64,000 nt of DNA from Capra hircus (GCF_001704415.2 NC_030817.1:52685550-52749549); one strand, 5' to 3'; positions 31,196 to 42,564 are shown, numbered from the stretch's first letter. The notes: generated by a model not told the origin, from the letters alone. Translations and numbers: made by a program.

Positions 31196-31707
31196 GTCCA
31201 AATCCTATCTCCATGAACACTAGAGAAGCAAAGCGATGGTTCCTGGACTGGTGGACACAGCTGATAGCATCCTTTCCACCTGTCTTTCAAGTTTTCCTCC
31301 CTACCCTACACATATATTCACAACGAGAGGTGAACTTGCTATGGATCTGTTAAAGCTCAGGTATCAGGGCCTCTCATTAGCAAGCTCCACTAGTGCTGAG
31401 AGTACAGAGGGTCCTAGGAGGGGAGGGGAAGCCAGGTTACCAAGAGGAAGTATTTGTACTTACACAGTTTTGGTTAACCGTCTAAGAGCTCTCAGAAAAA
31501 GTGACTGAAATCTCCAAGGCTCCAGTAGTTTGTCGTGATCCATTTCTGCATTCAAAATAAATATTTGAATTCATATCTAAGTTTGTGATGATAATTTTGT
31601 TTTTACTCTTTTCTTAAAGATCTTCTTCCCCACCCGTCCCTCAAAATGTACACACTTTAGGCCCGACAATATCTTTATCTGCCATCACTGCTATCTAAAC
31701 AATATAA
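31196..31707. other. Unassigned single-copy DNA
   Basis: A 90-codon plus frame at 31236-31508 has no recognisable domain, start context or splice structure. 31620-31690 is T/C-rich. No gene is called. Confidence 0.4.
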
Positions 31708-31808
31708 AGGTACATATAGTCAAAGCTATGGTTTTTCCAGTAGCCATGTATGGATATGAGTGTTGGACTATAAAGAAGGTTGAGCAACAAACAATTGATG
31801 CTTTCAGA
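31708..31808 (+). mobile_element. BovB fragment truncated at both ends
   Basis: About 100 bp: 'agtcaaagctatggtttttc', 'agccatgtatggatatgagt', 'gaaggttgagcaacaaacaa', 'ttgatgctttcag'. It covers the region encoding 'AMVFPVVMYGCESW' in BovB. Without a 3' tail it cannot be a simple target-primed insertion and probably reflects later deletion or a DNA-level rearrangement. Confidence 0.88.
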
Positions 31809-32037
31809 TTTCAGTCCAGATTAAACGCAAGTGCCCAGACTTTCTTTATCCACAATTTTATTTTTTATATTCTGATTAGTGATGCTCAGAATTTCAAGTT
31901 TTAGAATTTGGAAGGACTGACTGTTATCAATTTTTAAGATCACCAGACTAGAGTTATAAACAACATTTTGTTTATTTTTATTAGTTAAAAGAGAAGGGCC
32001 CTTTGTTAGATAAACTCAGAAACAGTAAACTCTTTTG

Positions 32038-32165
32038 CTAGACTGTCAGCTCCTGGAGAACAGAGATGATGTTTGATTCAGCTCACATTCCTGCGTCACC
32101 TGGCATAGTTCCTCACATATCGGGCTGCTTAGGAAATACTGGTTATACAAATGAATGAGTGAGTG
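32038..32165 (+). mobile_element. L2-type LINE 3' end
   Basis: 'actgtcagctcctggagaac', 'ctggcatagttcctcacata' and a final 'aatgaatgagtgagtgaatg' match the 3' ends of L2/MIR-related elements. Strongly diverged, as expected from this ancient family. Confidence 0.6.
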
Positions 32166-32384
32166 AATGAATGAACTGACAAATAGAGTCCTCTGGGGGT
32201 CAGCTTCCTCACTGTGTTTTGTTCCAGAGTCCCTTTGTCTTTAAAGATTTATCTGAGAATTTTGCTCCTTGAAAAAATGGAGACCAGTGATGTGTAAGGC
32301 ATTCCAGGTTTGGACCATGTACATATTTTTCAGAGCTAATCAGCAAAGCCTTAGTAACTGACTTAGGGCCTGGGCAGGACACTA

Positions 32385-32560
32385 GACTCAGAGTTTAGAG
32401 ACCTGGGTTTGAAACTTAAGCACTGCTTTATCTTTGAATCTGAAGTTTGCTCATCTGCAAAACGGGGATGGTAATATGTTCTCTGTCTTCTTTTCAAAGT
32501 AGTAGTGAGTATCAAATAAAACAGAGTACAAAAGTACTCTGAAAATGATGAAATATCCAT
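32385..32560 (+). mobile_element. MIR SINE
   Basis: MIR core and flanks: 'gtttagagacctgggtttga', 'ttgctcatctgcaaaacggg', 'gatggtaatatg', and 'agtagtgagtatcaaataaa'. Ancient mammalian tRNA-derived SINE, about 170 bp. Confidence 0.72.
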
Positions 32561-32805
32561 AAAAAACAGGAGGTATAAGTTCTCCTAATTCTTCAACTAA
32601 GTGTCTATGAGTCTTAGCTCATACCCCTCATCCTTCTCAATCTTGATTTCTTCATCTTGAAGCCAAGAGGGCTGGACTAGATGGTCTCTAGTGGGTGTTC
32701 AGCCCTCACGTTATGTACACACAGCTGGGTCGCTCAGCTCTGGTGAGAGGAAGGAGGAGGAGGGATGGATCAAATTCTTCGCTGAACAGACTTAGGCAAT
32801 TTAAG

Positions 32806-33003
32806 ACTTCCCTGGTGGCTCAGTGGTAAAGAATTTGCCTGTGATGTAAGAGACCTGGGTTCTATCCCTGGGTCAGGAAGATCCTCTGGAGAAGGGAATG
32901 GTAATCCACTCCAGAATGTTACCTGCAGAATTCCATGGACAGAGGAGCCTGGTGGGCTACAGTCCATGGGGTCCCAGAGTCAGACACGACTGAGTTGATT
33001 AGC
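32806..33003 (+). mobile_element. Bov-tA SINE
   Basis: 'acttccctggtggctcagtg', 'gagaagggaatggtaatcca', 'gagcctggtgggctacagtc' and 'cagacacgactgagttgatt'. Complete head to tail. The flanking DNA is otherwise single-copy. Confidence 0.92.
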
Positions 33004-33199
33004 ACTACTACTTGCCCACTGAGACAAAGCAGTCATTCTAGGTGGTCAAATTCCATTTTAGAAAGCAAGCCAGAGACAAATGGATCTTGGCAGGCTAGAG
33101 GCTCTGCATTTGATCCGCAGAGAGCTTTATTTGGGAGCTAGAGATGTGTAAAAACAACATAAATCACTCACAGAAATGTAAGGAACAGTTATGTTTTCA

Positions 33200-33395
33200 G
33201 GTACCCGCTGACTCAGATATTGTGTTAGGCACTTGAAGTATATTATCTCATTTAGGCTCACAACACTTTTTCAGATGAACTATTATGCTCATTTTCCAGT
33301 TAAGAGCTCACTGAGGTTCTGAGAGGTCATATAACTCAGTGAAGGATTTAAAATCAAAGCTGTTTGGCTCCCATGGTTTCCCTTATATGATTCTA
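33200..33395 (-). mobile_element. MIR SINE
   Basis: Antisense MIR: 'attgtgttaggcacttgaag', 'tattatctcatttaggctca', 'ctcattttccagttaagagc' and 'gagaggtcatataactcagt'. About 195 bp, diverged. Confidence 0.72.
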
Positions 33396-33453
33396 CCTCT
33401 ACAATGCGCAAATCACAGATAAAAATTTCGGAAACAAAGCTGCATTTTCCAGG

Positions 33454-33577
33454 AGGCAATGGCTGTGGCCTCGCCTACAAACCTCTTTTGGCCCAAAACA
33501 CAGGCAGTAAAAACCCCAAATCAAAACACCAGGGGCTTCCTGGAGACTCTAAAAAGTGACCTTGGTGAGCACCAACT
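33454..33577 (+). repeat. 124-bp direct duplication, copy 1
   Basis: Begins 'aggcaatggctgtggcctcg' and ends 'ttggtgagcaccaact'. A second copy lies at 34669-34792 with the same length and only two differences, both C here and T there. It matches no transposon that I recognise. The unit is open in one frame (about 40 residues from an ATG, 'MAVASPTNLFWPKTQAVKTP'). Copy 1 is preceded by a pyrimidine-rich stretch plus 'ccag', and both copies end near a GTGAG word, so an exon-like origin is conceivable but unproven. Confidence 0.9.
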
Positions 33578-34062
33578 TCAGACACAAAATAAGGCTGCTA
33601 ATGACATATTCCTGCCTTTTGACCCTTCGGATCAGATGGTGGGTCCATTTCAAAACACTTCTCAAGCTCAAAGATCCATTTTTCTAGGCTGCAGCCTTCT
33701 AAGTTCACAGTCTCAACTTACCAGATCCCTGGAGGGAATTTCTGAATTACTCAAATCCCTTTGCCCATACTTATATCCTAATGATAGGACATTAAGATGC
33801 AAATGAAACAGAAACTTAGCAAGCAAATCAGGGCACTTTTTAATGGATACATCAATAAATGCTTGCCCAGAGGCACCACACGGTTGCCAAACCTAAGCAA
33901 TGATTTCAAAGGCCCACCTGCAAGCCTGGGGCACACAATATGTTAGAAATTCTCTCTCACCAAAGTCTGTAGGGTCAGGCTTCCTCATGGGGTGGCTGAA
34001 CTTGCTGAACATTCTTCTTTCACTCCTCCCTTCCAGTGCTGACCAAACCCCATGCCTCACAG

Positions 34063-34220
34063 CTATTGAAACCCTAGAGCCCATGCTCTGCAACAAGACA
34101 AGGCACCACAATGAGAAACCTCCACAGCACAACTAAAGAGCAGGCCCTAATCGTCGCAACTAGAAAAAGCTTATGCAAAGCAACAAAGACCCAGCACAGC
34201 CGAAAATAATTTTTTAAAAA
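34063..34220 (+). mobile_element. CHR-2 SINE, 5'-truncated
   Basis: 'aaaccctagagcccatgctc', 'tgcaacaagacaaggcacca', 'aatcgtcgcaactagaaaaa' and 'gcaacaaagacccagcacag' plus an A-rich tail. The tRNA head is missing. Confidence 0.85.
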
Positions 34221-34668
34221 AGTCAGTGACTTCTATAATCAAATTTACTTTAGTTACATATCTTAGAAAGTCACAGTTTATCTTACATTTTACTATCTCT
34301 GGTTCTTGGTCAAAGACTGTACAGGAGATGGAAGAAGCTTAATCAACGCTCAAGGGTGAAATATGACCATCCCTTGATTTCAGTTAGTTTAAGCAGGAGA
34401 TAAGTACTGAGAGAGTCATTTCTCCCATTTCTTGGGGTTTCAAGACTCTGGGAAATGCCCATGTGAATCACACAACTCCTGGATCATACTTTTAGAGATA
34501 GCTGCAGTGTTTCTTACTTTCTTGGAAGTTCTTACTGCATTCACTGTCAGTTTATACATAGTCACACATATACCATTCAGTTTAGCTCCTGATCATAACA
34601 CTGTCTTGTGCTGTTTCTCATTTGTCTTATTCAAGTAGGAGATCTAGCTGGAACCAGGGTCCAGAGAT

Positions 34669-34792
34669 AGGCAATGGCTGTGGCCTTGCCTACAAACCTC
34701 TTTTGGCCCAAAACACAGGCAGTAAAAACCCCAAATCAAAACACCAGGGGCTTCCTGGAGACTCTAAAAAGTGACCTTGGTGAGTACCAACT
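34669..34792 (+). repeat. 124-bp direct duplication, copy 2
   Basis: Near-exact copy of 33454-33577, 1,215 bp downstream in the same orientation. The same frame is open here (from the ATG at 34674) with Ser to Leu and His to Tyr changes. The copies diverge abruptly at both edges, so this is a segmental copy of the 124-bp unit only. The flanking segments do not match. Confidence 0.9.
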
Positions 34793-35948
34793 CACCAAGA
34801 GCGAGGTCATGAGTTTTAAGAATTATGTACAAAATTTTATGTGGATGGACTTCTTTTTTTTTTTTCCCCTGAGAGAGTCTATAGTTTTCAATAGATTTCC
34901 AAAGGGATGCAAGAGCCAGGATCATACTTGCCATTGCTTCCCTCTCCCCTAGCACCTAACCTTGTGCTGGCTTCCTTCATTCAAATACTGCAGAAAAAGG
35001 AAGACCCTGTGTGGGGGCTAAAGCTAGAATGCCTGAACTTCTTACCTTTCTGGGACCCAGGTGGGTGAAAGACCCTGGACTAAAGACACGGGCTAGCCAG
35101 GTAAACAGCTGAGCTTGAACTAAACACTGGATGCAACAATCGGGGCTCAAAATTGGGCAGGAAAAGTGGAGGCTAGTGTGTCTGTGATAAGAGAGTGAAG
35201 GCCAATAAGATCTGCATCAGGGGGTCACGCACCCTCGACCTACAAGCACCTGCGCAGAAAGGACTCTAGACTCGAGGTTCCTCCACGTGTGCTGTGCTGC
35301 TGCAGCAGAGTTTAAGAGAGAATCAGTAGAATCACCCAAGTCATGATACACACTCCTTTTACCTTTTGCAGCATAATTTATACAGAGAAAGAAATTTCAG
35401 GTGATGTTTTGAGGAATATCTGCAGACATTGATACTCTACAAACAGCAGTTTGATTTTCTTTTAAAGGCTGAGGGAGACCTCTGGCAGGATGTCTGGACC
35501 CCAAGGTGAGGGGAGAGTTGGTGGGCAAAAGACATGAGCATTATTTAAGGTTGATTATCTGACTGACTTGAGCCCTTAATTCAGGGTCTTTAGCCCACAA
35601 TGGTTGTCAAAACTGGTAGGAAGGAGTTCGGAGCATCTGGCTTCATTCTTTACCAAGTCCCAGGCCTCCTGCCTGGCTCTCTCCTTTGCTCCCCTCACCC
35701 CTCACTCTTGGTTCCACCTGGCTCCGACTTCCCGGCTTTATTTCCCATCCCGGTCTGGTCTCGTCTCTCAGGGAAGATGACAAACCCTGGCCAGTCCAGC
35801 TTTTAACAAATGCCAAGTATGTGCACTTTCTATAGGACAACAGTGCTGTGTTTCCCCCTGACTACTCTGTTCTCATTACTTCACTCAGTGAATTTGGGGT
35901 GCTCAGTGGGGGCCCCATGGTTTGCATGGGTAGTTAAAAGTGATTCAG
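34793..35948. other. Single-copy DNA with a T14 tract
   Basis: A T-run lies at about 34851-34865. 35643-35840 is C/T-rich with 65-68-codon frames on both strands that show no family features. No gene is supported. Confidence 0.4.
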
Positions 35949-35998
35949 TACAGCAGAAACCAACATTGTAAAGCAATTATTTTTCCATTAAAAAAAAA
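35949..35998 (+). mobile_element. Extremely 5'-truncated L1 (50 bp) with TSD
   Basis: 'agcagaaaccaacattgtaa' and 'agcaattatttttcc' are the last bases of the ruminant L1 3' UTR (compare 18240-18290), followed by an A9 tail. The 8-bp word 'tgattcag' occurs at 35941-35948 and 35999-36006. A target-primed insertion that aborted after about 50 bases. Confidence 0.8.
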
Positions 35999-36006
35999 TG
36001 ATTCAG

Positions 36007-37837
36007 AAGAACCTTTAGAATTTGAAGGTAAACAGATTCTACCTTTGTAATGGAAAAATAAAGCAGCCTGAAATTTTATGGCTAAATGCATGTCAATTTG
36101 CAAAGAATTCTGTTTGAATGTAGATCCTCTGGTGGTTCCACCTCATCTCATGCTACCCCTTCCACCACACACAAAACCATGGTGTTAAATGAATGGCACC
36201 TCTGTCTTATAAAAGGGATATCTGACTGGAGAAAACAGAGTGAACAAAAAATTTCCATTCATCAGAATGCTCGGGAAATAAGGAATTCTGGTTATCTGAA
36301 ACTTCCAGTATAATTCTAGTTAAAGATTCTCATCTCCTATACTTTGACATAATACATATATTTAAAATAATTTGCTCTAAGAAAAGGTCAGAGGTGCACT
36401 GATGCTGCAACACTGGGAAGATGTATTTGCACCGGGAATAACTTACATGCATAGCAAGCCCCTCGTATATACCTGGAGTCAGCGGAGAGCATGGAGCAGT
36501 TTATGCCATGACAGGAAGGGTTTCCCTCCTTCCCGGCTTTAATCACCCTGTCCCTTCCTCCTGGTTCCTGTGACTGTACCCACTACTAAAGTATACACAT
36601 AAGACTTGCCTGAGGTTTGCTTTCTGGAAAACTTGGGCTACAACAAAGAGAATGTATAAAACTAGTGATTCTCAGTGGCCTTTGGTTAGGGGGTGTGTTA
36701 GTATAAAGATGTATAACTATTCAAAAGGTAGCTGATTACCTAAAGGGGTAAAAGAGAACTTTAAGGAGTTCAGAAGTAGCATATACAGAAAGCAGTGACA
36801 AAAAAGGATGAAGAACTTGCCCCCTTCAAGGATAAGAATCAACCTGACATTGTCAAAGACCCTTACTGAAGGGTGTGGCCCAGAAGTGGTCCTTAGGGGC
36901 CGCCTGCCAGGTGGTGAAGAAACCTTTCAGAGGCTGTGGATGGGAGCTGGTGCATAGGAATGGTTCCTGAGTACTGGGAAAATGTGCTAAAAGTGCAGGC
37001 TGGCAGAGCTGGTCCACCAGGGGTACAGAGATGAGTACCACCAGTCTCCCTCTACACTAACCTGCCGACCCAAGGCCAAGAAGAGGAAGGGAAAAGCATT
37101 CCTCCTGTTTGGCCCTAAACTGGCCCTTCAGCACACTCCATAACAAAGTCTAATACCAGCCAAGGCAAAGGAGAAACATCCACAGGGTTCAGCTCCACTG
37201 TCACCAAGCAGGGCAATGAAAGGCGGATTCGAAGCTGAGAGGTGATTGATAACTAGCATGCCCACCCTTTCTGCGTGGAAAACATTCACCCTATAATAGT
37301 AAGTTTAAACATAGAAAATAAAAATCTATGCAATATATAAAATATTAATAATTAGTAGCATTTGATAACACAACTAAATATTTCTAAAACTTGTCTACAT
37401 AATCTAAACTTTCAAAGAATAATCAAATATCTATTTTTGTCTGGAGAAAAATATTATCTTTAAAGATTCTCATTCATCACAGTTTTACTGGGTTCCCTCA
37501 GTAAACATGAAATTTGTATTACACATTATTGACCAGAGGATTTTTGAACAAACTAATGCCTGTGGTTGGTGATTTGTTACATAAGTGAATACTGAAACAT
37601 CTCTGGTCAATAATGATTGGGTAACGAAAGATGTATTAATACACCTCCCATCAAGTTGTTACACCTGCAAGGTTGAAAGGGGCTTAGACACATTCAAGGG
37701 CAGTGTTTCTGAGCACACATCAAGCAGGTGGCAGTTGGGTTAGCCAGTCTCTGGCCCTGCAGCAACCTGGAACAGCATACACCCTTTGGCTTCTTGTCTG
37801 TCTCCCACTATACACGTAACATAAAAAGGACACAAAG
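36007..37837. other. Mostly single-copy DNA with a 14-bp inverted repeat
   Basis: No gene or clear repeat. Small frames (36086-36313, 36853-37041) have no recognisable features. 37310-37480 is very AT-rich. It contains perfect inverted arms at 37525-37538 and 37601-37614. Confidence 0.4.
37525..37614. repeat. Perfect 14-bp inverted repeat, 62-bp loop
   Basis: 'attattgaccagag' at 37525-37538 and its exact reverse complement 'ctctggtcaataat' at 37601-37614. The arms do not extend. The loop holds no recognised motif. It could be the remains of a small DNA transposon or chance. Confidence 0.75.
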
Positions 37838-37960
37838 GGACTTCCCCAGTCCAATGGTTGGGACTCTGTGCTTCAGCTGCTGGCGGCTTGGGTTTGATCC
37901 CTGGTTGGGGAACTAAAATACTGCAAGCCATGGGGCATGACCAAATAAATAAATAAAACA
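37838..37960 (+). mobile_element. CHR-type SINE, short form
   Basis: 'agggacttccccagtccaat', 'ggcttgggtttgatccctgg', 'ttggggaactaaaatactgc' and 'caagccatggggcatgacca', then an (AAAT)n tail. The second half of the CHR-2 body is missing. It is of the CHR-1-like short type. Confidence 0.85.
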
Positions 37961-38591
37961 ATAGGAAGAGAAAAATAAAACAATGGGAAGAGGATATTGA
38001 GAAAAAAGCCGTAGCTCCTGCTCCAGAACCAACATTACCGATGCTAACACCCATATAAACTTTCTGCTCATTGGACTCTAGAGCCTGCTTCTCTGGATCT
38101 TCACAACCTGGTGGTCCTTGCTTTGGCTGCAAGTCCCTGGACTTGGCATCTTCCCTCCTGCCGTTTCTAGGCAGCTCAGGTTACCTCTCACCAAACTCCC
38201 CAGACTTTGAACTTAAGTAGCAGAAATATCGAACCCCAGGTAGGGGTTCCTCTGGCTGCCCCTCCTCTGTTTCCTTCCTCAGTGTCTTTGTTCACCTCAG
38301 GCTGCCAACTAAACTGACATTCTACTCCTTTCAGCCAGCACTCCCCCAGCCTCCTTAATCTTTTAAGACTCAGTTCAGGTGTCACCTTTCTAGGAAGCTA
38401 CCTCCCAAGAAGGATTTTGTGTACACATGTTTGCACAGAGCATTCTGTATTGTTTTGAAATGATCAGTTTAGGTGCCTTGTCTCCTCACATCTGGCCTCA
38501 GAGTTTCCTCTTGGCATCTTCAGCAAAAAGCACAATGGCAGGGGTGCAGTGGGTACTCAATACCTTCTAGTGGAGCTAACACATCTCCAAA
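37961..38591. other. Unassigned DNA
   Basis: An A/G-rich start near 37965-38010, then C/T-rich, apparently single-copy sequence. A 65-codon minus frame at 38188-38385 has no features. No gene. Confidence 0.4.
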
Positions 38592-39978
38592 TTGGCTATT
38601 TCAAACCCTAAAAGAGGATGCTGTGAAAGTGCTGCACTCAGTATGCCAGCAAAGTTGGAAAACTCAGCAGTGGCCACAGGACTGGAAAATGTCAGTTTTC
38701 ATTTCAATCTCAAAGAAAGGCAATGACAAAGAATGCTCAAACTACCACACAATTGCAGTCATCTCACACACTAGCAAAGTAATGCTCAAAATTCTCCAAG
38801 CCAAGCTTCAACAGTACCTGGACCATGACCTTCCAGATGTTTAAGTTGGATTTAGAAAAGGCAGAGGAACCAGAGATCAAATTGCCAACATCCACTGGAT
38901 CATCAAAAAAGCAAGAGAGTTTCAGAAAAACTTCTACTTCGCCTATGCCAAAGCCTTTGATTGTATGGATCACCACAAACTGTGGAAAATTCTTTAACAG
39001 GTGGAATACCAGACCACCTGACCTGCCTCCTGAGAAATCTGTATGCAGGTCAGGAAGCAACAGTTAGAGCTGGACAAACCAGGAAAGGAGTACGTCAAGG
39101 CTGTATGTTGTCACCCTGCTTATTTAACTTATATGCAGAGTGCATCATGAGAAATGCTGGGCTGGATGAAGCACAAACTAGAATCAAGATTGCCAGGAGA
39201 AATATCAATAACCTCAGATATGCAGATGACACCACCCAATGGCAGAAAGTGAAGAACTAAAGAACCTCTTGATGAAAGTGCAAGAGGAGAGTGAAAAAGT
39301 TGGCTTAAAGCTCTCAAGATTCAGAAAACTAAGATTATGGCATCTGGTCCCATCACTTCATGGGAAATAGATGGGGAAACAGTGGAAACAGTGACAAATT
39401 TTATTTTGGGGGGGCTTCAAAATTACTGCAGATGGTGAGTGCAACCATGAAATTAAAAGACGCTTACTCCTTGGAAGGAAAGTTATGACCAACCTAGATA
39501 GCATATTCAAAAGCAGAGACATTACTTTACCAACAAAACTCCATCTAGTCAAAGCTGTGGTTTTTCCAGTAGTCGTGTATGGAAGTGAGAGTTGGACTAA
39601 AAAGAAAGCTGAGCACTGAAGAATTGTTGCTTTTGAATTGTGGTATTGGAGAAGACTCTTGAGAGTCCCTTGGACAGCAAGGAGATCCAACCAGTTCATC
39701 CTAAAGGAAATCAGTCCTGAATATTCATTGGAAGGACTGATGTTGAAGCTGAAACTCCAATACTTTGGCCACCTAATGGGAAGAACTAACTCATTTGAAA
39801 AGACCCTGATGCTGGGAAAGATTGAAGGTGGGAAGAGAAGGGGATGACAGAGGATGAGATGGTTGGGTGGCATCACCGACTTGAAGGACATAAGTTTGAG
39901 TAAACTGCGGGAGTTGCTGATGGACAGGGAAGCCTGGTGTGCTGCACTCCATGGGGTCACAAAGAGTTGGACACTGTC
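38592..39978 (+). mobile_element. BovB LINE truncated at both ends
   Basis: Runs from the linker/RT border ('ctatttcaaaccctaaaaga') through the RT. 38473-38844 carries 'VLHSVCQQSWKTQQWPQDWK' and 'HTSKVMLKILQAKLQQYL'; 38961-39260 carries 'LLRNLYAGQEATVRAG' and 'NNLRYADDT' (intact YADD). It continues through the C-terminal region (39638-39847) to 'cacaaagagttggaca' at about 39974. The normal 3' tail is absent, so the right end was lost. A deletion of about a dozen codons after 'TVRAGQ' removes the 'HGTTDWF' part of the RT. Confidence 0.92.
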
Positions 39979-39984
39979 ACCAAG

Positions 39985-40245
39985 GAGGACCCTGAGTCAG
40001 AGTAATTGGCCAGAGACAACCCAGAAACTAATTTATCTCATCGCCATTAAACCAGAGACTGTGAGCCAAGTGGCAGAGCAGTTCTCCTTACCCTCACCCT
40101 CCTGCTCTCTGCCCGGGTGCCCCTTCCCAATAACGTCTCTTGCTTTGTCAGCTTGCATGTCTCCCCGGTAAATTCATTTTCAAGTATTAGACAAGAACCC
40201 ACTCTCGGGCCCTAGAGGGGTCCCCCTTCCTGTAACACTCTCCTG
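39985..40245 (+). repeat. ERV-type LTR remnant (R/U5 end)
   Basis: 'ctgctctctgcccgggtgcc' and a polyadenylation-like word at 40129-40134, followed by 'gtctcttgctttgtcagctt', 'agtattagacaagaacccac' and 'gggccctagaggggtccccc'. The order is that of the R-U5 end of a gammaretrovirus-like LTR. It is partial and directly abuts the truncated right end of the BovB, which suggests a deletion joined them. No viral coding sequence. Confidence 0.6.
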
Positions 40246-42167
40246 CCATGCATGCCTTGGCATGAGGTGCCCGTGTAGAAGGAGACCTCAGGGTCAGAGG
40301 CATCAGGGCAGAAGTCTCGTGTTTTAGTGCCAGCCTTCTCCTCACCAAGCTGTTCTCAATAAGTGATAGGAAGAACTGCAGATATAGACACATGTCTTTC
40401 TAAAAACTCAGATTTCTATTTGAAATATATAAGAATAGAAAGAAGCAAATACCACTCCTTACAAGCACTGTAGCTGATTTTTACAGGTTTGACCTAATGT
40501 GATTGAGGGGCCAGGAGACTGGGCACATTTTCTTTTCCACATCCAAACCTTCCTTTTCTGGCACTTGCACAAACTCTGCCCACACATGCAAATAGTTATC
40601 CATCTATCACTTTCACCTAAAATACATGAACTGGTGAAGCTGAAATGCGCTCAGATGCCTTGCATTGTCATGTCATAACCTCCATTTCCCACACTGGGGA
40701 CACATCACTAAGACACAATAGAATATGCTTCCCTGTACACAGAGGCCTCCTCCCAAGTCACAAAACACTTTCCACCCCATAGGTTAGCTTATTCTATCAT
40801 CAAAACACTGTATGGGTACGTGAAGCTCAGGAAGAGGGATCAGGTTGTCAGGAGCAAGCATCAAGGTTGGGTGGATGTCCTTGTGAAGTCATGGGTAAGA
40901 AATGTGGTCACATACACACGGGGTACAAGCAGGGTTGGGTCAGACAAGCAGATGGGGTTGCAGCCTTCTCTTTACTTGTGTTTGCCTCTCAGGAATATCC
41001 CCGTATTAGGGCCATAGGCTGCTCCCAACAACTGTTGGCCCATGGTACTCAAAAAATGCTGAAGGAAGGAAGGTCTCCCTTTTTAATACTTTCTTATTAA
41101 ACTATTATATCAAGTCATCCTGCTAGATATAAATGCTGGAGAAGAGAATTTCTAAATCCAGGCAGAGCTTGAGTCCTCTGTAACCTCACAGTAGAGTGAA
41201 GAAGTCAGAGAGACACGCTCAACTCAGGCACAACCTGTTCTACCACCATTCGTCGCCAGAACTTTCCTCATGTTAATTTCAAACTTATTTCTCCTGTCCT
41301 TAATTTCAGACAATAACTTTCCTAGTTGTCCAAAGGGCACCCCATGAGAGACCCATGCTAGGGGAACTTCTGCCACTTTGTAAAGAAAGGACAGCAGAGT
41401 GCAAATGTCTCAACAGGTCCAGTACCTCAAAGTTTTCTTGTCAGTATTTTAGGGAAATCTTGTTTTCCAGATTGTCCTGGCTAGTCTTGCTTGACAAAGT
41501 GTATTATCCCGTTCTAAGGTGATTCTTGTTATTTGAGGTCCTTGTTCATTTGATGGGGCTCTTAATCATAGGAAGAAAGAATGAGAGTGAGAAAAAGAAG
41601 GAAAAAGGGAGAGAGGAAAGGAAGTTCATTTAGATCAGAAAGCTGTCTCCTGACAGCCGCAGGGAATGGGTGTGGATCTTGAGAAATGAAATGGATGGCA
41701 CGGGAGGAGCAGTGCTAAATGTATGGAAAGACCCCACAAGGATTACTGCTGGGGTGAGTGGGCTGGCGGAACGCTACCAGGCTGTGCAATCCCCTTTAAA
41801 CAACAGTACATGAATACGAGGTGAATTGCATAAATACTCAACATATGTTTACACAACTTAAAATATTTAGTATTAAAAATAAATTTTAAAAAGTTGGTAT
41901 CAGGAGTCACTACTATTGACTTTAACCAGTGAAATTACAAAACTGCTTAGATAACTTGAAAATTACCTTTAGATCCCAGCTGGCTGTCACACATGTGACA
42001 TGTATAGATCATGTTTCCCCTTTGCATACAGAAGAAGCTCTTGCTGGGTTTTCCCACTGTTTTCTTATGTCTTTTCCACTTTTATAATCTCAGCCAGTGT
42101 CTCAGACTTGGCTGTTGAAGCTGAGCTATGAACCGTATGAAGAAAATAGGGTGATTGACATTATACT
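40246..42167. other. Single-copy DNA, about 1.9 kb
   Basis: No recognisable transposon or gene. 41575-41640 is purine-rich (GA). Overlapping frames at 40820-41100 (65 and 77 codons) have no domain features. CpGs are sparse, so it lacks the hallmark of the conserved-looking blocks. Confidence 0.4.
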
Positions 42168-42262
42168 GTTGTGGGTAGTCATTCTCTTCTTCAGGGGCAA
42201 CTTCCTGACCTGGGTTTCCTGCACTGCAGACAGATTCTTTACTGTCTGAGCCACCAGAGAAG
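42168..42262 (-). mobile_element. Bov-tA SINE, tRNA-side half
   Basis: 'gtgggtagtcattctcttct', 'ggcaacttcctgacctgggt' and 'ctgtctgagccaccagagaa' are the antisense head of Bov-tA. The BovB-like end is missing, a rare truncation type because the 3' end should be copied first. Confidence 0.8.
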
Positions 42263-42284
42263 TTCTTTTCTCAACTTTGACTCA

Positions 42285-42370
42285 TCACTTCTTATGTGCT
42301 GGGCACTGTTCTTATCCATGCCTGTATTAGCTCATTTAATCTTCACATTGAGCCCATGAGTTACCCAGGG
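42285..42370 (-). mobile_element. Possible MIR fragment
   Basis: 'cttatgtgctgggcactgtt', 'gtattagctcatttaatctt' and 'cacattgagcccatgag' resemble antisense MIR. Short and diverged, so only tentative. Confidence 0.5.
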
Positions 42371-42564
42371 ATTCTCTTTCAGATGACTTCTCGTACACAT
42401 TTGGTAAAAGCACCAAACAGGTGCTCCAATGATGTGTAAAAAAGTTTCTAGGAGTCAAGTGTCTCCGGCTAGAATGTGTATCTGTTGCAGTAAGGTCCCT
42501 TTAGGGGCATGGAAAGATGAGACCAATGTTGCTGCTTGCTATTTAGTTACTAATTTGTAATCCA

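Noticed and set aside
39358..39960. 200-codon open frame on the minus strand
   Set aside because: Antisense shadow of the BovB C-terminal region, recurring opposite every BovB copy.
41980..42005. 'cacacatgtgac' as a palindromic binding site
   Set aside because: Not a perfect palindrome beyond a common 6-bp core; expected by chance.
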